DNA from: Emiliania huxleyi CCMP1516
Lineage: Eukaryota; Haptophyta; Isochrysidales; Noelaerhabdaceae
Length of the DNA: 64,000 bases
Assembly (NCBI RefSeq): GCF_000372725.1
Contig: NW_005199722.1
Coordinates: 24,686 to 88,685, forward strand
Reading direction: 5' to 3'
Shown: in pieces, positions 42,116-52,339 of the stretch
Position numbering within the stretch: the stretch's first letter is position 1
How the letters are laid out: every line of letters starts with the position of its first letter
Position numbers and translations under genes: made by a program
The notes under the pieces: generated by a model
Databases searched by the model: none
Seen by the model: only the letters and a program-made list of their open reading frames with translations
Told to the model about the DNA's origin: nothing

Positions 42116-42527
42116 GATCGTGAAACGAAGGGGTGCAGAAGGGGTGAGATTGATGGGGCGTGCGACGCACATACACAGTCGCGTCCGGAAGCAAGGAGAC
42201 CGGAGAGAGAGGGGTTGTCGTTTCCGATTCTGATTTCTGTGTCCTCCCCGGTGCGCTCTGGCAGTTTCCGGATTCCGATCTGGGTCTGAGTTGCCCTTTG
42301 ACGAAGTGTATATGCCTCCCTCTCTACTGAGCCCTGACTGTCAGGCTGTCAGGTGCTGTGTATCGGGGTGCGGTGTTTACTGTCGGCTGTCAGACCGGGG
42401 TTCAGCCTCTCTATCTCTCCTTGCTTTTACTAAATCTTTTAACTTTTACCTTCTAGCTTCATGCTTCATATTTTTCTCTTGTACACATAGACAGAGCCAC
42501 GCAGTGAGCCGACGGCTCCAGAGGTAT

Positions 42528-43913
42528 TCACCGTCGCACAACATCAACAAGTGGCTCTCCCCTACTCGCGCGGAAGCAGGGCGGCGGCTCAAAGTCCGAC
42601 GCGTTGACCGCCGCCGAGAAGCGCGAGAGGCGGACGTGCGTGCGCACCCAGCCCGCCTCCTCGACCAAGCTGCTTTGTGGCAGCCGCGCGCCGAACGCCG
42701 TGGCGCCCCACCCAGCCTGCACGCTCAGCGCGTGGCGGCGCGTCGTCGCGACCCCACTGTGCACCACCGATGCGCCCTCGAAGAAGGCGCCGGTCCAGCG
42801 CACGCCGCGCCAGAGCGAGCCATCGAGCGTGTATAGGCCGGCCGTGTCGCGCAGCCCAAAGGGCAGCGTGCATACCTCGCACACGCGCGGTGAGACGTCC
42901 GCCGGGATGGCTCTGACGGCGCAGTTGCTGCCCTGCAGGTCGAAGCTGTACACGCGCCCCTCGTCGCAGCGCATAAGCTGCGTGTGGAAGTTTCCAAACG
43001 TGGTGCGGCTCATCTGCCTCCGCGGCCCCGCGGAGCAGTCTGCAGCAAAGTCGAGCAGCACGTTCCCTCCGTCGTACCCCGGGTGAGAGATGTTGACCAC
43101 GAGGTGGGCGGCGAAGGCGGCGGGGAAGGAGGGAGGGGCGCCGACGCGGGCCGGGCGGAGCAAGTCTGGCGTAGGCGCTGGCGGCGTTGGTGAGTCGAGC
43201 GGCGCGTTCGCTGTGAGCGGCTCATGCGGCGGAGGGCAGCTGGAGGGGACGGCAAAGGCGTCCGCTGGCGCCGAGGTGCTAAAGCCCGCAAACGACGTCG
43301 AGGTCGACACCCAGAGTGGGCTGTCGACGCGGAGCGAGTGCGGCGCTCCGCTCAAGCTCACAGAGTACTCGATGCCGAGCGAGTCACCAACGAGCACACC
43401 CCTCCAAACTCGGACGGGCTCGCCGCTGATTGGGCTGCTGCCGCTCACGTTGCCCGCCTCCCACGTCACGTCCTGAATCTCACCGCCCTCCGCAGTCGTC
43501 CACCGCCCGCCGGTGTCACGGATGCAGAATGGGCATGCGCATGCGTTGCGGCAGAGTCTCTCGCGCTCACGCGCCTGCATGCTCCACGCCTCGCATTTGC
43601 CACCCCTGCTTCCTGGCGAGAGGATGAACTGCGTCGCCTCGGCACACAGCGTGAGCACTGTGTAGCCGTCGGGGTAGACCGTCTTGCTGCTTTGCGAGGC
43701 GGGGCTGTGGCAATCTCCGTGGAAGTCTGTGGCCACGAGACCGGCGTCGAAGCCCGGAGTCGATAGGTTCGTCTGCGGTTTTGCTGACCACCGCCGTGGG
43801 AAGGGTGGTGGGTCGGGGACGCGAGGAGATATTGCTTGCATGCCGGCGAGGTCCGCCGAACCAGATCGCGGGGCGAGGGTGGCAAATCGGTGCCATTTCT
43901 CACAGGGTTCCAA
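42528..43913 (-). CDS. Cys-rich protein with a tandem domain duplication; 5' end overlaps a MITE
   Basis: One open frame of up to 461 codons. Two related domains of about 150 residues are visible: TPGFDAGLVATDFHGDC ... CRNACACPFCIRDTGGRWTT and HPGYDGGNVLLDFAADC ... CEVCTLPFGLRDTAGLYTL. They share a GFD/GYDxG start, the DFxxDC motif, a Cys pair and an (I/L)RDTxGxxT signature, so they arose by duplication. The spacing of Cys suggests an extracellular disulfide-bonded fold. The first in-frame ATG (43,913) lies in the inverted repeat of a MITE, and no signal peptide precedes domain 1, so the original start or an upstream exon was probably displaced. The next ATG is at 43,841. The family is not recognised. 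Confidence 0.6.
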   Translation of the reverse strand: MEPCEKWHRFATLAPRSGSADLAGMQAISPRVPDPPPFPRRWSAKPQTNLSTPGFDAGLVATDFHGDCHSPASQSSKTVYPDGYTVLTLCAEATQFILSPGSRGGKCEAWSMQARERERLCRNACACPFCIRDTGGRWTTAEGGEIQDVTWEAGNVSGSSPISGEPVRVWRGVLVGDSLGIEYSVSLSGAPHSLRVDSPLWVSTSTSFAGFSTSAPADAFAVPSSCPPPHEPLTANAPLDSPTPPAPTPDLLRPARVGAPPSFPAAFAAHLVVNISHPGYDGGNVLLDFAADCSAGPRRQMSRTTFGNFHTQLMRCDEGRVYSFDLQGSNCAVRAIPADVSPRVCEVCTLPFGLRDTAGLYTLDGSLWRGVRWTGAFFEGASVVHSGVATTRRHALSVQAGWGATAFGARLPQSSLVEEAGWVRTHVRLSRFSAAVNASDFEPPPCFRASRGEPLVDVVRR

Positions 43914-44098
43914 CTTTTTCCGGGTATGGTATGGTAGAACGGCCAGCCCACCTCGAGACCATACCCCCCCGCCTCTTGGAAGACCTGCTTGGGGTATGGT
44001 AGGGCTACCCTTGAGCGGTCAGAACCATACCCCCCCCCCCCCCCCCGCCTTTGGGCCGCCGAGCCTACCATACCACGCCCCGGAAAAAGTTGGAACCC
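43905..44098. mobile_element. 194-bp MITE with about 30-bp terminal inverted repeats
   Basis: The ends read GGGTTCCAACTTTTTCCGGG and, inverted, the same 20 bases, continuing as TGGTATGGTAG on both sides with a few differences. The interior carries repeated CCATACC motifs and a 20-base C-run near 44,026-44,047. CAG stands on both sides if the termini are read as GGTTCC, compatible with a 3-bp target duplication (as in Harbinger or CACTA elements), but this is weak. A half-length relative lies at 37,296-37,402. Confidence 0.7.
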
Positions 44099-44232
44099 AG
44101 CCTTGTCATTGAGAAGAAAATACATCGCGTCAAGTGCTCCAAGTGCTCCAAGATGTCGCTGTGCGCTGGTCTATGAGAGGTTGAGGTGCGAGCCCTGGAG
44201 GCCCTGGGGATGGGGGGATACTACCCGCGGGC

Positions 44233-44781
44233 CTAGAAGGCCCGCGCGCAGGGGGGGGGGGACGGGGGGACATTGAGACCGGTCATGAATGAGTGCGCGA
44301 CACGCATGTTGCGAGCAGCGTTGTTGATGTTCTGCGCGTCGCCACAGACGGCGGCGCGCGAGAGCTGTTGCGAGTGGTGCTGGGCGAAGCCCCGGGCGCT
44401 GCCGGAGGCTGTGCCGTAGTCGGTGCGGACCACGGCGCTCGGGCTGCCGACCTCTTTGGCGAAGTTGAAGATGATTCTCTTGGTCGGCGGCGCGATGCCG
44501 CCCTGGCTTTCGACGAGACAAATTTTGACGATTCCGTGTTCTTGACATGGAGCGCGAAGATCGGCGCGGCGGTGCGGAGCGCGTGGAGGTGTAGGTCTCT
44601 GCTCGTGCTGTGTGCTGTACTCTGTTGTGCGCCTGTTTGTGCAGCTTTGAGGCGCAGGCTTGGCTGGCAGGGCTGCGCGGTGGGCTGCGGCGCGCTGCGA
44701 GTGGTCGCGCGCCTGCCTGATGGTGTACGGCGGCCGCGCAGCCCGCCCGACCGGGTCGTCGGCGGCCCAGGGCGCGAGCAT
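44233..44781 (-). mobile_element. Retroelement-like family B, broken copy
   Basis: The minus strand encodes ICLVESQGGIAPPTKRIIFN and HHSQQLSRAAVCGDAQNINN, homologous to the copy at about 10.4-10.75 kb. The copies differ by many substitutions, so they are old or represent different subfamilies. The copy is broken. Flanking sequence to 45,000 has repeat-like ORFs and no host gene. Confidence 0.5.
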
Positions 44782-45094
44782 GCGGTCGGCGCTGCATGTG
44801 AGGCTGCTGCGCGGCTGGCGCGTATGTTTCCGTGCGGTGAGGGACGCGCGTATGTGTTCACGCTGCGGGCGCGGGCGGGCGCGGGGGGCGGCGTGGTCTC
44901 ACCGCGGTCCGACGTCGGTTGGTCTTCGGCGTGGCGAGGGCGGGCGCGCAGAGAGGCCTTGCCGCCATCGCGTTGCCGCGAAGGAAAAAGAATAGCGCCC
45001 TGACGCGATCCAAGAACTGAATCCAAGATCTGCCGGTGGGTGTTCGTAGATCAATAACAGCCAGCTGATAACAGCCACACCCACCCACTCTCCT

Positions 45095-45235
45095 TCTCCC
45101 AAAGAAAAAGAAAGAAGGACACCCAAGGGGGGGGCACCAACACACAGGGATTTTAAGGAGAGGAGTGTGGTGCTAGCCGTCGCCCAGCCTTGGGCGTCTG
45201 CCTCTTCCTTCTCCCATCTTCTCTTGATCACATCA
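45095..45235 (-). mobile_element. 3' end of retroelement-like family A (short copy)
   Basis: AAAGAAAAAGAAAGAAGGAC is followed by ACACAGGGATTTTAAGGAGA and GTGTGGTGCTAGCCGTCGCC, the conserved family A 3' block, with an internal deletion relative to other copies. It lies about 100 bp upstream of the membrane-protein start codon. Confidence 0.6.
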
Positions 45236-45338
45236 AGCTGTGAACTAAGGTCTACGGCCCTCTGGTGAACGGCGTTGCAGACATCGTTGGCGTTCCCCTC
45301 TCACGACCGCAACGGTCAAAAAGTGCTCCGCAACTCGG

Positions 45339-46310
45339 ATGCTCACAGCAGTGGACGATCTCGCTGGCTTCGCGATATACTGCTGCTTCTTCCTCTACTG
45401 CATACCGTGGCTGCTGCAGCGGCGTCTGCCGGGAGCGCTGACGCTCTACATGTCAAACGTCGACATCATAGCCAACGTGCTTTGCTCCTCGGAGAGCACG
45501 CGCGCTGGCCTCTTTGGCAGGCTTTACCTGTCTAGTCCCGACGATCTCTTCACGTCTTTCTCCTTCTCCTTCATCTCGTGGATATCCCTCGTCGGTTCTC
45601 GCCCTTCGCCAGACACACGGTGTTTTGTGTCGGCCGCCTCCATCGCTCTCGCCGCTTCCGTAGGCATCTCGCACGGAGTCTCGACCGTCGCCTCGAGACG
45701 AGACCCGCACACCGCGCTCAAGGTGGCGGCCTTCATGATGGCTGTCACCTTCATGCTGCCCAGTGCGTGCGCCGTCCCTGTGGCTGGACACCCATCACGC
45801 CCACCGCGCCTCCCCGCCCAGACCGCCTGCCTCTGCAGAGCCGCCCCGCTGCTCGTCCACCCCACAGGCGTGCTGCTTCCGAACCTGCTCAAGGACGGGG
45901 GCCTGGCGGAGCCGCTCCTGCCACCAGGCGACGAGGCGCGCCGCCTCGCCGCCAAGATCGCGGTCGGCGCGGCGACAGGTGCGCACGGCCACGCGCGCGC
46001 TCGCTTGGCCAACTGAGAGAGACAGAGCGCGCGCGGAGGTTGCCACAGAAGTGCGCCGCTCAGAACCACTCGAGTGTTGGCCGGCGGTACGCTGTCAGGC
46101 CCTCCGCACACACCCGCGCGCGCAGGCGCAGCCCTCGTCGGCTTCGAGTCGCTCGTGCTCTTCCACCCGCACGGCTTTGGGCTGCGGCCGCACCCGTGCT
46201 CTGGCGGCGACGGGGAGGGCGCTTCGCGGCAACTGGGCGAGGAGTTTCTCCCGTTTGCGAGCCCCGAAAAGTCGGCGCTCATGGAATCTGCTTCGGACGG
46301 TGAGCGTTAA
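45339..46310 (+). CDS. Hypothetical multi-pass membrane protein (239 aa)
   Basis: Three exons (45339-45762, 45868-45978, 46126-46310) encode 239 residues; both introns are GT-AG and both acceptor exons begin GC. Hydrophobic helices are predicted near residues 8-27 (LAGFAIYCCFFLYCIPWLLQ), 70-92 (LFTSFSFSFISWISLVG), 95-115 (FVSAASIALAASVGISHGV), 127-150 (AAFMMAVTFMLPSVLLPNLL) and 170-190 (KIAVGAATGAALVGFESLVL). The C-terminal tail is soluble and acidic. The family is not recognised; four or five helices with short loops could be a transporter-like or structural membrane protein. The consistent splicing supports it as expressed. Confidence 0.6.
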
Positions 46311-46510
46311 TTCTGTATGTACTCCTCGAGAGATCTCTCCAAATCTGCCCTCTGATCAACCGTGATCATTCGCCATTCGGGAAGTCGGTTAGTATGAGCG
46401 AGTATGCGAGATGAGCGCCGGGGTCCCATTTCCGCACTGCGGCGCGGCGCACGGTGTGGGCCGGGGGGAGCCCCGCGACCCCCAGAGGGACGCACCCTTT
46501 GCCGCGTCGC
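46310..46510 (-). repeat. Dispersed repeat, inverted partner at 1.28-1.48 kb
   Basis: Reverse complement of the 1,280-1,485 repeat, sharing TCTCCAAATCTGCCCTCTGA, ATGAGCGAGTATGCGAGATG-like and CGCACGGTGTGGGCCG sequences. It starts immediately at the stop codon of the membrane-protein gene. Confidence 0.6.
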
Positions 46511-46739
46511 TTCTTGAAGCGCGCACCTTGTGCTCCAGCCAGGCAGCCTCCTGCCTCCCTCCCTCCCCCGCCCGCGTCTGCGCGGCCAGCGCCAGGGCCC
46601 AGGCAGGCGCAGCAACGGCTGGTTCGGGAGAAGAACACGCGCTACCTACCTAAAGGTACCTATCTATCCACCTATCCAGTGACGCAGTGGAGGTCTGTGG
46701 CACCTCAAACCCCGCCCTACTAGCGAGCTATCCAAGCGA

Positions 46740-46825
46740 GCTATCCAAGAGGGAGGGCGAGACGATCGAGGGGTCCCGTACCATGCGGAATCGACCCTAT
46801 CCTGTGCTCAAGTGCTCAAGCTATC
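46740..46825 (-). repeat. Dispersed repeat, inverted partner at 4.84-4.94 kb
   Basis: CGAGACGATCGAGGGGTCCC, GTACCATGCGGAATCGACCC and GTGCTCAAGTGCTCAAG match the reverse complement of 4,838-4,935. A short GCTATCCAAG direct repeat precedes it. Nothing further is recognised between 46,825 and 47,328. Confidence 0.6.
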
Positions 46826-47328
46826 CAAGACCACCTAGACGGCTACTCGAGTACAAGTAGTATAATAGTATGTACATGGGTAAAGTGGGTTGAGGCGGGC
46901 TAGTACTGTAGCCGCTTGGTTTTGCTATGCCGGGCAAGAAGGGTTGTGGCACCATTTCAGAGGTGGGTTGGTAGTTGTAGCTGACCGCAGGTTGGTGTTG
47001 CCGCCGTTAATCGCGCCGACGTTGATGGGGAGAGGCGGAGACACGGCGCTGGGAATGGAGCAGCGGTCGCCGGAGCAGCGGCCGCCGCCTGCTGCCTCGC
47101 CGAGAGCAGCGGTACAGGTGGTGCTGCTGCAGCCCCTACTGGCGGCGGCGAGCGTGCCTTTGTACGCCGGACCCATTCAGTGGATGGGGCAATTGGCAGG
47201 CCCGATCAGCGGTTTCGTTGGAGGAGGCACTCTTCCTTTGTCTGACTCGTGCAGTCAGCATTGGTCGGCCCGATGGCTGTGGCCGTGGTGGTGGAGTCGG
47301 GCCGGTGCGAGCGAGGAAGACAAAGCGG

Positions 47329-48167
47329 ATGGACCGCCGGCTGATGCACTGGCAGTGCAGCTACTGCCGACGCGAGACGCCCAATGATTCACGATCAACG
47401 AAGTGCGGTCACTGTGGTGAAGCAAAGGCGCAGTTGCGGGATGCCGACGCCAATGGGCGGGAGGCGGCGCGGCGTGCTCAACGTGCCAAGGAGTACCAGG
47501 GCAGGTCGCTGAACGCACTGGGCGTTGGGACGGCCTCCGTGCCGCGAGCGGCGCAGGGAGTGTTCGAGCGGACGCACCAGACGCGTTGGTGCGGTGGGAG
47601 ACAGAGCAGCTTGAGCAGTACACTGGCGCGGCTTCTTACCTTCGACGGGAGGACTGCGTGCTGGGGGTGATCGAGTCGTTCTACATTGTGCAAACGGGCG
47701 CGCGCGTGAGCGTGATTGACGAGTGCAAGCGTTCGTGCATCACCGAGACGGATGTTGCCCGCCTTTTCAACGCAGTCGGGCGGCGGGTGGCTACGGGTGT
47801 TCCGGGCGAGGACACCTTCCCGATGGGCGGCTACTTCAATGAGTTCCGACGCGAGGGTGTGAGCGTGGAGCTGGTGCGTGAGCTGCGGACGGTGGTCACA
47901 GGCGCAATCGCTGCGATCGGTGGCGATGTGTCAGCGATCACGGCGAGCGCAAATTCATTCCGCAAGTGGTACAGCGACGCGCAGAACGCGACGGCCGTCG
48001 CCTTGCTTGGGCGAGGCGGTGCGGTGAACATTGCGATCATGCGGGCTGCGAAGCAGGTCTTTGCCAGATGGTACTGTCCGGGAGGGCGGCTGTACGTGCC
48101 GGGAGCTATGAGCGAGCTCGCGTCGCCGGCGGCCTTCGGTGATTTCGAGGTGCCGGGTGGTTGGTGA
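47329..48167 (+). CDS. RanBP2-type zinc-finger protein of unknown family
   Basis: The N-terminus has one RanBP2-type zinc finger, HWQCSYCRRETPNDSRSTKC followed by GHC, with the W, the two Cys pairs and the Asn in their usual places; such fingers bind ubiquitin or single-stranded RNA. The reading frame changes near 47.55 kb. A 56-bp GC-AG intron at 47501-47556 would give one 260-residue protein (exons 47329-47500 and 47557-48167), in keeping with other genes here, but it is short and this model is tentative. The second part (VRWETEQLEQYTGAASYLRR, CITETDVARLFNAVGRRVAT, TFPMGGYFNEFRREGV, AKQVFARWYCPGG) is a compact alpha-helical domain I do not recognise. It may be a member of a species-specific expanded family. 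Confidence 0.5.
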
Positions 48168-49217
48168 CTGACTGGTGTGGTGCTGGGGCATACTGGAGAA
48201 TACTGGAGAATACTGGCGGATACTGCACCGCTGCTTCCGAGCGAGGGCGTAGCGTAGGAGCCGGGCTGAAAAGGAGAAAAAAACAAGTGGCGCCTTCCCC
48301 TTAGCGCTTAGGACTGGTGGATGAAGGACTGTCTATTGGGATTGACCCCATAGGGAAAGTGACGCGATGGCATCGTTTGTGGCTCGGCCTGGCGACTGGC
48401 CTGCAAGGTCCACCGCGCGCTTACAGCCAAGCGGGTGGGCGGCGCGATCGGCCAAGCTCCTGCAACTGTAGTTGAGTGTGAGTCTGTCGGTAAGCGCGGG
48501 TTCTAGCTTATTGGTGTCGTCCGGGTACTTTAAGCCGCTCGCCGCTCTACCAGAGAAGAAGAATTTTTCAGAAAACTACTGGCGCGCACAAAGAAACTTG
48601 CCTCACAAAAGAAACTGACACTGGAACTTGACTGCCAAAGATGAGAAAGAGGATGTAATTGCGACTCGCCGAATTCCGGCGTTTTTCATAATTCTCACCC
48701 TACTATACTACAAGTACCCCCTATTTTCGTCTTTTTTCGCTTCGCTGCGCGGCCTGGGGGTAGGTAGGGAGGAAGGGCGTTTTGGCGCGAGTCATGGGGA
48801 ACAGACCCCCTAATTGGCTAGGAGCCGGAACCCAGCGTGTATATTATGCACAAAAGAATTCTTGCGCACTACACAAGGAGACACTGACACCGGAGAACCC
48901 CCTGAGAGAGAGATTTTTTTAGCAATACCAAACCCCCTGTGCTCCTGATCGTCCTTCCAAAATCCTGCTCGTGCGAGGACCGAGGTGGGGGGGGGACCCT
49001 GTCCTCCTAAAGAAAGAAAGAAAGAACACGGTGAACTCCGACAACCCAAGGGAGGATGGCCTCCTCCCATCCCTCGTTTGGGCCCTTTGTTTTCTTTCTT
49101 TAGCACACTGACACGACAAGGGCGCGGAGATTGGCGTCGACTCAGGCATTTCGCTGCCCGGGCTTCGCGCGCGGCTCGCCGGCCTGAAGTCTCGCAGTGC
49201 ATGCTGCCTTTGAAAAT
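48168..49217. other. Intergenic region with repeat debris
   Basis: Holds GGAGAATACTGGAGAATACT (about 48,193), a GAGAGAGAGATTTTTTTAGC motif at about 48,903 that resembles one near 55,060, and an inverted pair of family A-like tails at about 49,010-49,110 (AAAGAAAGAAAGAAAG on one side, TTTTCTTTCTTT on the other). No gene recognised. The 61-codon ORF at 48,628 is weak. Confidence 0.45.
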
Positions 49218-51517
49218 ATGCGGCCTCCCGCTCGTGCCACAGCCCCGCGCCTGCTCTCCTCTGTGGCGGTGCCCGCTCCCGGCGAGTTCGCCTTCCTGGC
49301 GTGGCTCGAGGGAGAGCTCGCCGAGGCTCCCGGCTCCGACGTGTACTCCGACGTGTATGCAGACGCAGTCGCTAGCGTCGGCCGGTGGCGCCGCCGCTAC
49401 CGCGGCAACCAGGCTCTCTGGCGGCGGCTGCTGCGGCCCGAGCGTCTCGTCAAAGAGATAGTCGAGACGGCGCCCGTGATTGCGGCGGTGCGTGACTATG
49501 TCGCCGCAGAGCCGCGGCGTGTGACGATTGTGGACCTCTGCTGCGGCAAGGGATACCTGTCGATGCTGCTCGCCGAGATGCTGCCCACCGACCGCGTGCG
49601 TGGCTGCGTGCTCGTGGACAACGCGTGGCCAAGGCACGACGTGGCCGTGCAGGACAAGCACATCAACCCGGAGCACCTCTGGGGCCGCTACGCTGACGCG
49701 TGGCCGGTGCCTCTGTGCACCAGCAAGATCGACCTCAAGAAGCGCTGCAGTCTCAAGGCGCTGGGCGAGCGCTGGCTGTCCGCCGAGGAGGGGGAGGAGG
49801 ACGGCGGCGTGCTGCTGCTCGGCGTCCACCTGTGCGGCACCCTCTCACTGCGCGCGGTCGAGCTCTTCAATTCGCACCCTCGCTGCACCTTCCTCGCCCT
49901 CAAGCCCTGCTGCCTGCCGCCGCCCGTCCACGCGCGCCGCGGCGACTTCTTTGAGATTGGCCGCCACCGCTTCGCCGCCGCCGACGTTGCCGCGGCGGGA
50001 GGCTTTCAGGCGGGCGGCGTGTGGCGCGGGCCGCCTCGCTCGCACCTCGCGGCGCGGTTCGAGCGGTGGACGGGGCACCTGCTCCAGGGCATCGAGTCCG
50101 GGCAGGGCGGGGCCAGTGCGGTCGAGGAGAGGCGAGTCCAGGTGCGGGGCGGCTTCCAGAATGCCTTCATCTTTGCGGAGCGCGGCGCGCGCACGCCGCG
50201 GCTGTGGGACGGGCTTGCGGCGCGGCGCGCTGGCGGGGTCACGCGGTTGCGCGGTGGCGCGCTCGCCCCCTCCCGCCCGACCGCCCGCCGCGCCGCGCCG
50301 CCGGCTCCGTGGCAGTACTCTGCTCGCGAGGCGCGCGCCGAGGCGACGATCGACGGAGTGCCAGCCGGGCAGCTGCTGTGCTGGCAGCACGTCAAGGGGG
50401 TGGCTTGCGCCTGCGGTGGCAGCCGCGCTCACCTCTTCCAAGGCCACTGCGGGACGGCCATCGCGGCGGCGCTCGGCGTCGGACGCGGCTGCCGCACCGG
50501 CCGCTGCCGCAAGCCGCACCCGGCCGACGCGCTTGGCGACCTCATCGCGCATGCAGAGTCGGCCAGCGGGAGGAGAGCGCTCCTCGGCACGGTCGCGGCG
50601 CCGTCGCTGCGCGCCGATATTGACAAAGGCTCCCGCTCTGTGCAGACGTCGCGCTCTGTGCAAGCTTGCCGGCACAACGCAGCGCGGCGCTGCAGCTTGC
50701 CACCCGAGGCTGCACTCGACGCGCTGCGGCGGAGGCAGGGGGAGAGCTCTCACCTCGCGGCGCTGCTTGCGGCGCCGTGGCTCGAGGAGGCGATCGCCGA
50801 CGACCGCGTGCGCCGCTTGTTTGCGCGCGACTCCAGGTCGGTCCGCAAGGACTGCAGCGAGGCGTGGGCTGCCGCCGAGCGGGTGCGCACTCTGCTCCGC
50901 TCGCTGGGCATGCCCGCCGACGGCGAGGGGGCGGCGTTGCTCGACGTGTGCTCGGGCAAGGGCATGACGGCGCTCGTCCTCTCGTTCGAGTTTCCGCGCG
51001 CGCGAGTGCACATGCTCGACGCCAACGGAGAGATGGAGCTCTCGCACGTCAGGGTGCGCATTCCTGACAGTACCGCCCGCCGGGAGACGCTGTCCACTCG
51101 CTCACCCGCCGCTCGCTCGCCGCCGTGCAGGCGCGCCCGAACCTCGACTTTGTGCAGTGCGACCTCTTCTCGCGCGACGCCGCCGCAGCGCTCGCCGCGT
51201 GCCGTGCCGACGCCGCTGCCTGCGTCGCGGTTGGCATGCATTTGTGCGGCGCGCTGTCGCCGCGTTTGCTCACGCTCGCCGCGCGCTCCCCCGCCGTCGA
51301 CGCCGTCGTGGTCTGCCCCTGCTGCTTGAAGGGGTCGCTCAAGGAGCGCGTGCGCGCGGAGGCGCGCCGCGACGGCCGCGAGCACTACGCGGTGCTCGTG
51401 GACACCCTGGCGTCGCTCGCGCGCGACGAGTGCGGCGACAGGGGTGGGAGGGTGAGCGTCGAGTGGGACGGCGAGATGCTGTCGCCCAGGAACGCGCTCG
51501 TGTCGCTCTGTGCGTGA
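49218..51517 (+). CDS. Tandem METTL25/TRM13-like methyltransferase-domain protein (740 aa)
   Basis: Two exons (49218-51053 and 51131-51517) encode 740 residues; the intron is GT-AG. There are two copies of a Methyltransf_32-type Rossmann domain. Copy 1 has IVDLCCGKGYLSMLLAEM (SAM loop, about residue 105), LLLGVHLCGTLSLRAVELFN and FLALKPCCLPP. Copy 2 has LLDVCSGKGMTALVLSFEFP (about residue 580), VGMHLCGALSPRLLTLAARS and VVVCPCCLKGS. The HLCG and (K/P)CC pair is the hallmark of METTL25, GSTCD and TRM13 proteins. The middle (about 390-530) is Cys/His-rich (CWQHVKGVACACGG, FQGHCG, GRGCRTGRCRKPH) and may bind zinc. tRNA or protein methylation is plausible. The ATG at 49,218 is the first in this frame. 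Confidence 0.75.
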
Positions 51518-51549
51518 TAGAAAAAAGTCAGCGCGATTTCTTTTCGCGC

Positions 51550-51780
51550 CAAAATTCTGGGTGAAATTCTGAAAAACGTGCAGCACTTCTAGCCGACATC
51601 GACAAAAGTCACTCTCTAGCCCCGCGCGCCGCGGCGAGCGGCCCCGCCGGAGGCGAAGAAAATTTTGCCATCTAGCGCTCTCTAACACACATTTTTGCAC
51701 AAATCGACGCCTCCAAACAAACTGATAAGACTGGTCTTCACTGCAGCACGCCTCGAGCGAGTAATGCGTCTGAGGCCAAT
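51550..51780 (-). repeat. Dispersed repeat, inverted partner at 6.19-6.41 kb
   Basis: Near-identical reverse complement of 6,190-6,410, including GCACTTCTAGCCGACATCGA and CACTGCAGCACGCCTCGAGC. It continues on the minus strand into a frame with GLYWLAVLKGKAYTLAEDTV and YLVVKAQWLRLD (to 52,125) that is not seen at the partner locus. That frame looks element-derived; its family is unknown. Confidence 0.6.
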
Positions 51781-52339
51781 ATAATAGAGCTTCTGGCGCG
51801 CGCTCCTCAGCTGGCGGTCCGCAGGGCCGCCCGGGCCGGGCGAGAAGCGCAAGCCGCACCATGTGATATACGATGATGAGCGTCTCGGCCTCGAGCAGCG
51901 TGTAGGAGCGAAGCTTGCCCTCGCACTCGCGTTGCTCGTGTCGAGCCTGAGCCACTGCGCCTTGACCACGAGATAGCCCGCGGGGATGGTGTCGGTGTTG
52001 ACGACCGTGTCCTCGGCCAGCGTGTACGCCTTCCCCTTGAGCACCGCCAGCCAGTAGAGCCCCTCGAGCGACTCACTGCTCGCGCCGATCTGCGCGGCGA
52101 CAGCGGCCTGGACAAGTCCGGCCAAGTCGGTTACGGGGAGGGCTACTACGAGGTCTTTGCGCGGGGGTGGTCGGGCGCCAGGCGCCCAGTCGATTGCCGC
52201 ATAGTTCGTCGTAGTAGCCCTATCATAAACATCTTATTCACACCTTGCACTTTGAAAAAAGAAATATCCGACCTTTGTCGAAGATCCGGAGGGCTTATCA
52301 GAGCATCACCCTTCTTTTTCCTAGACGCCACCGCAGGCG

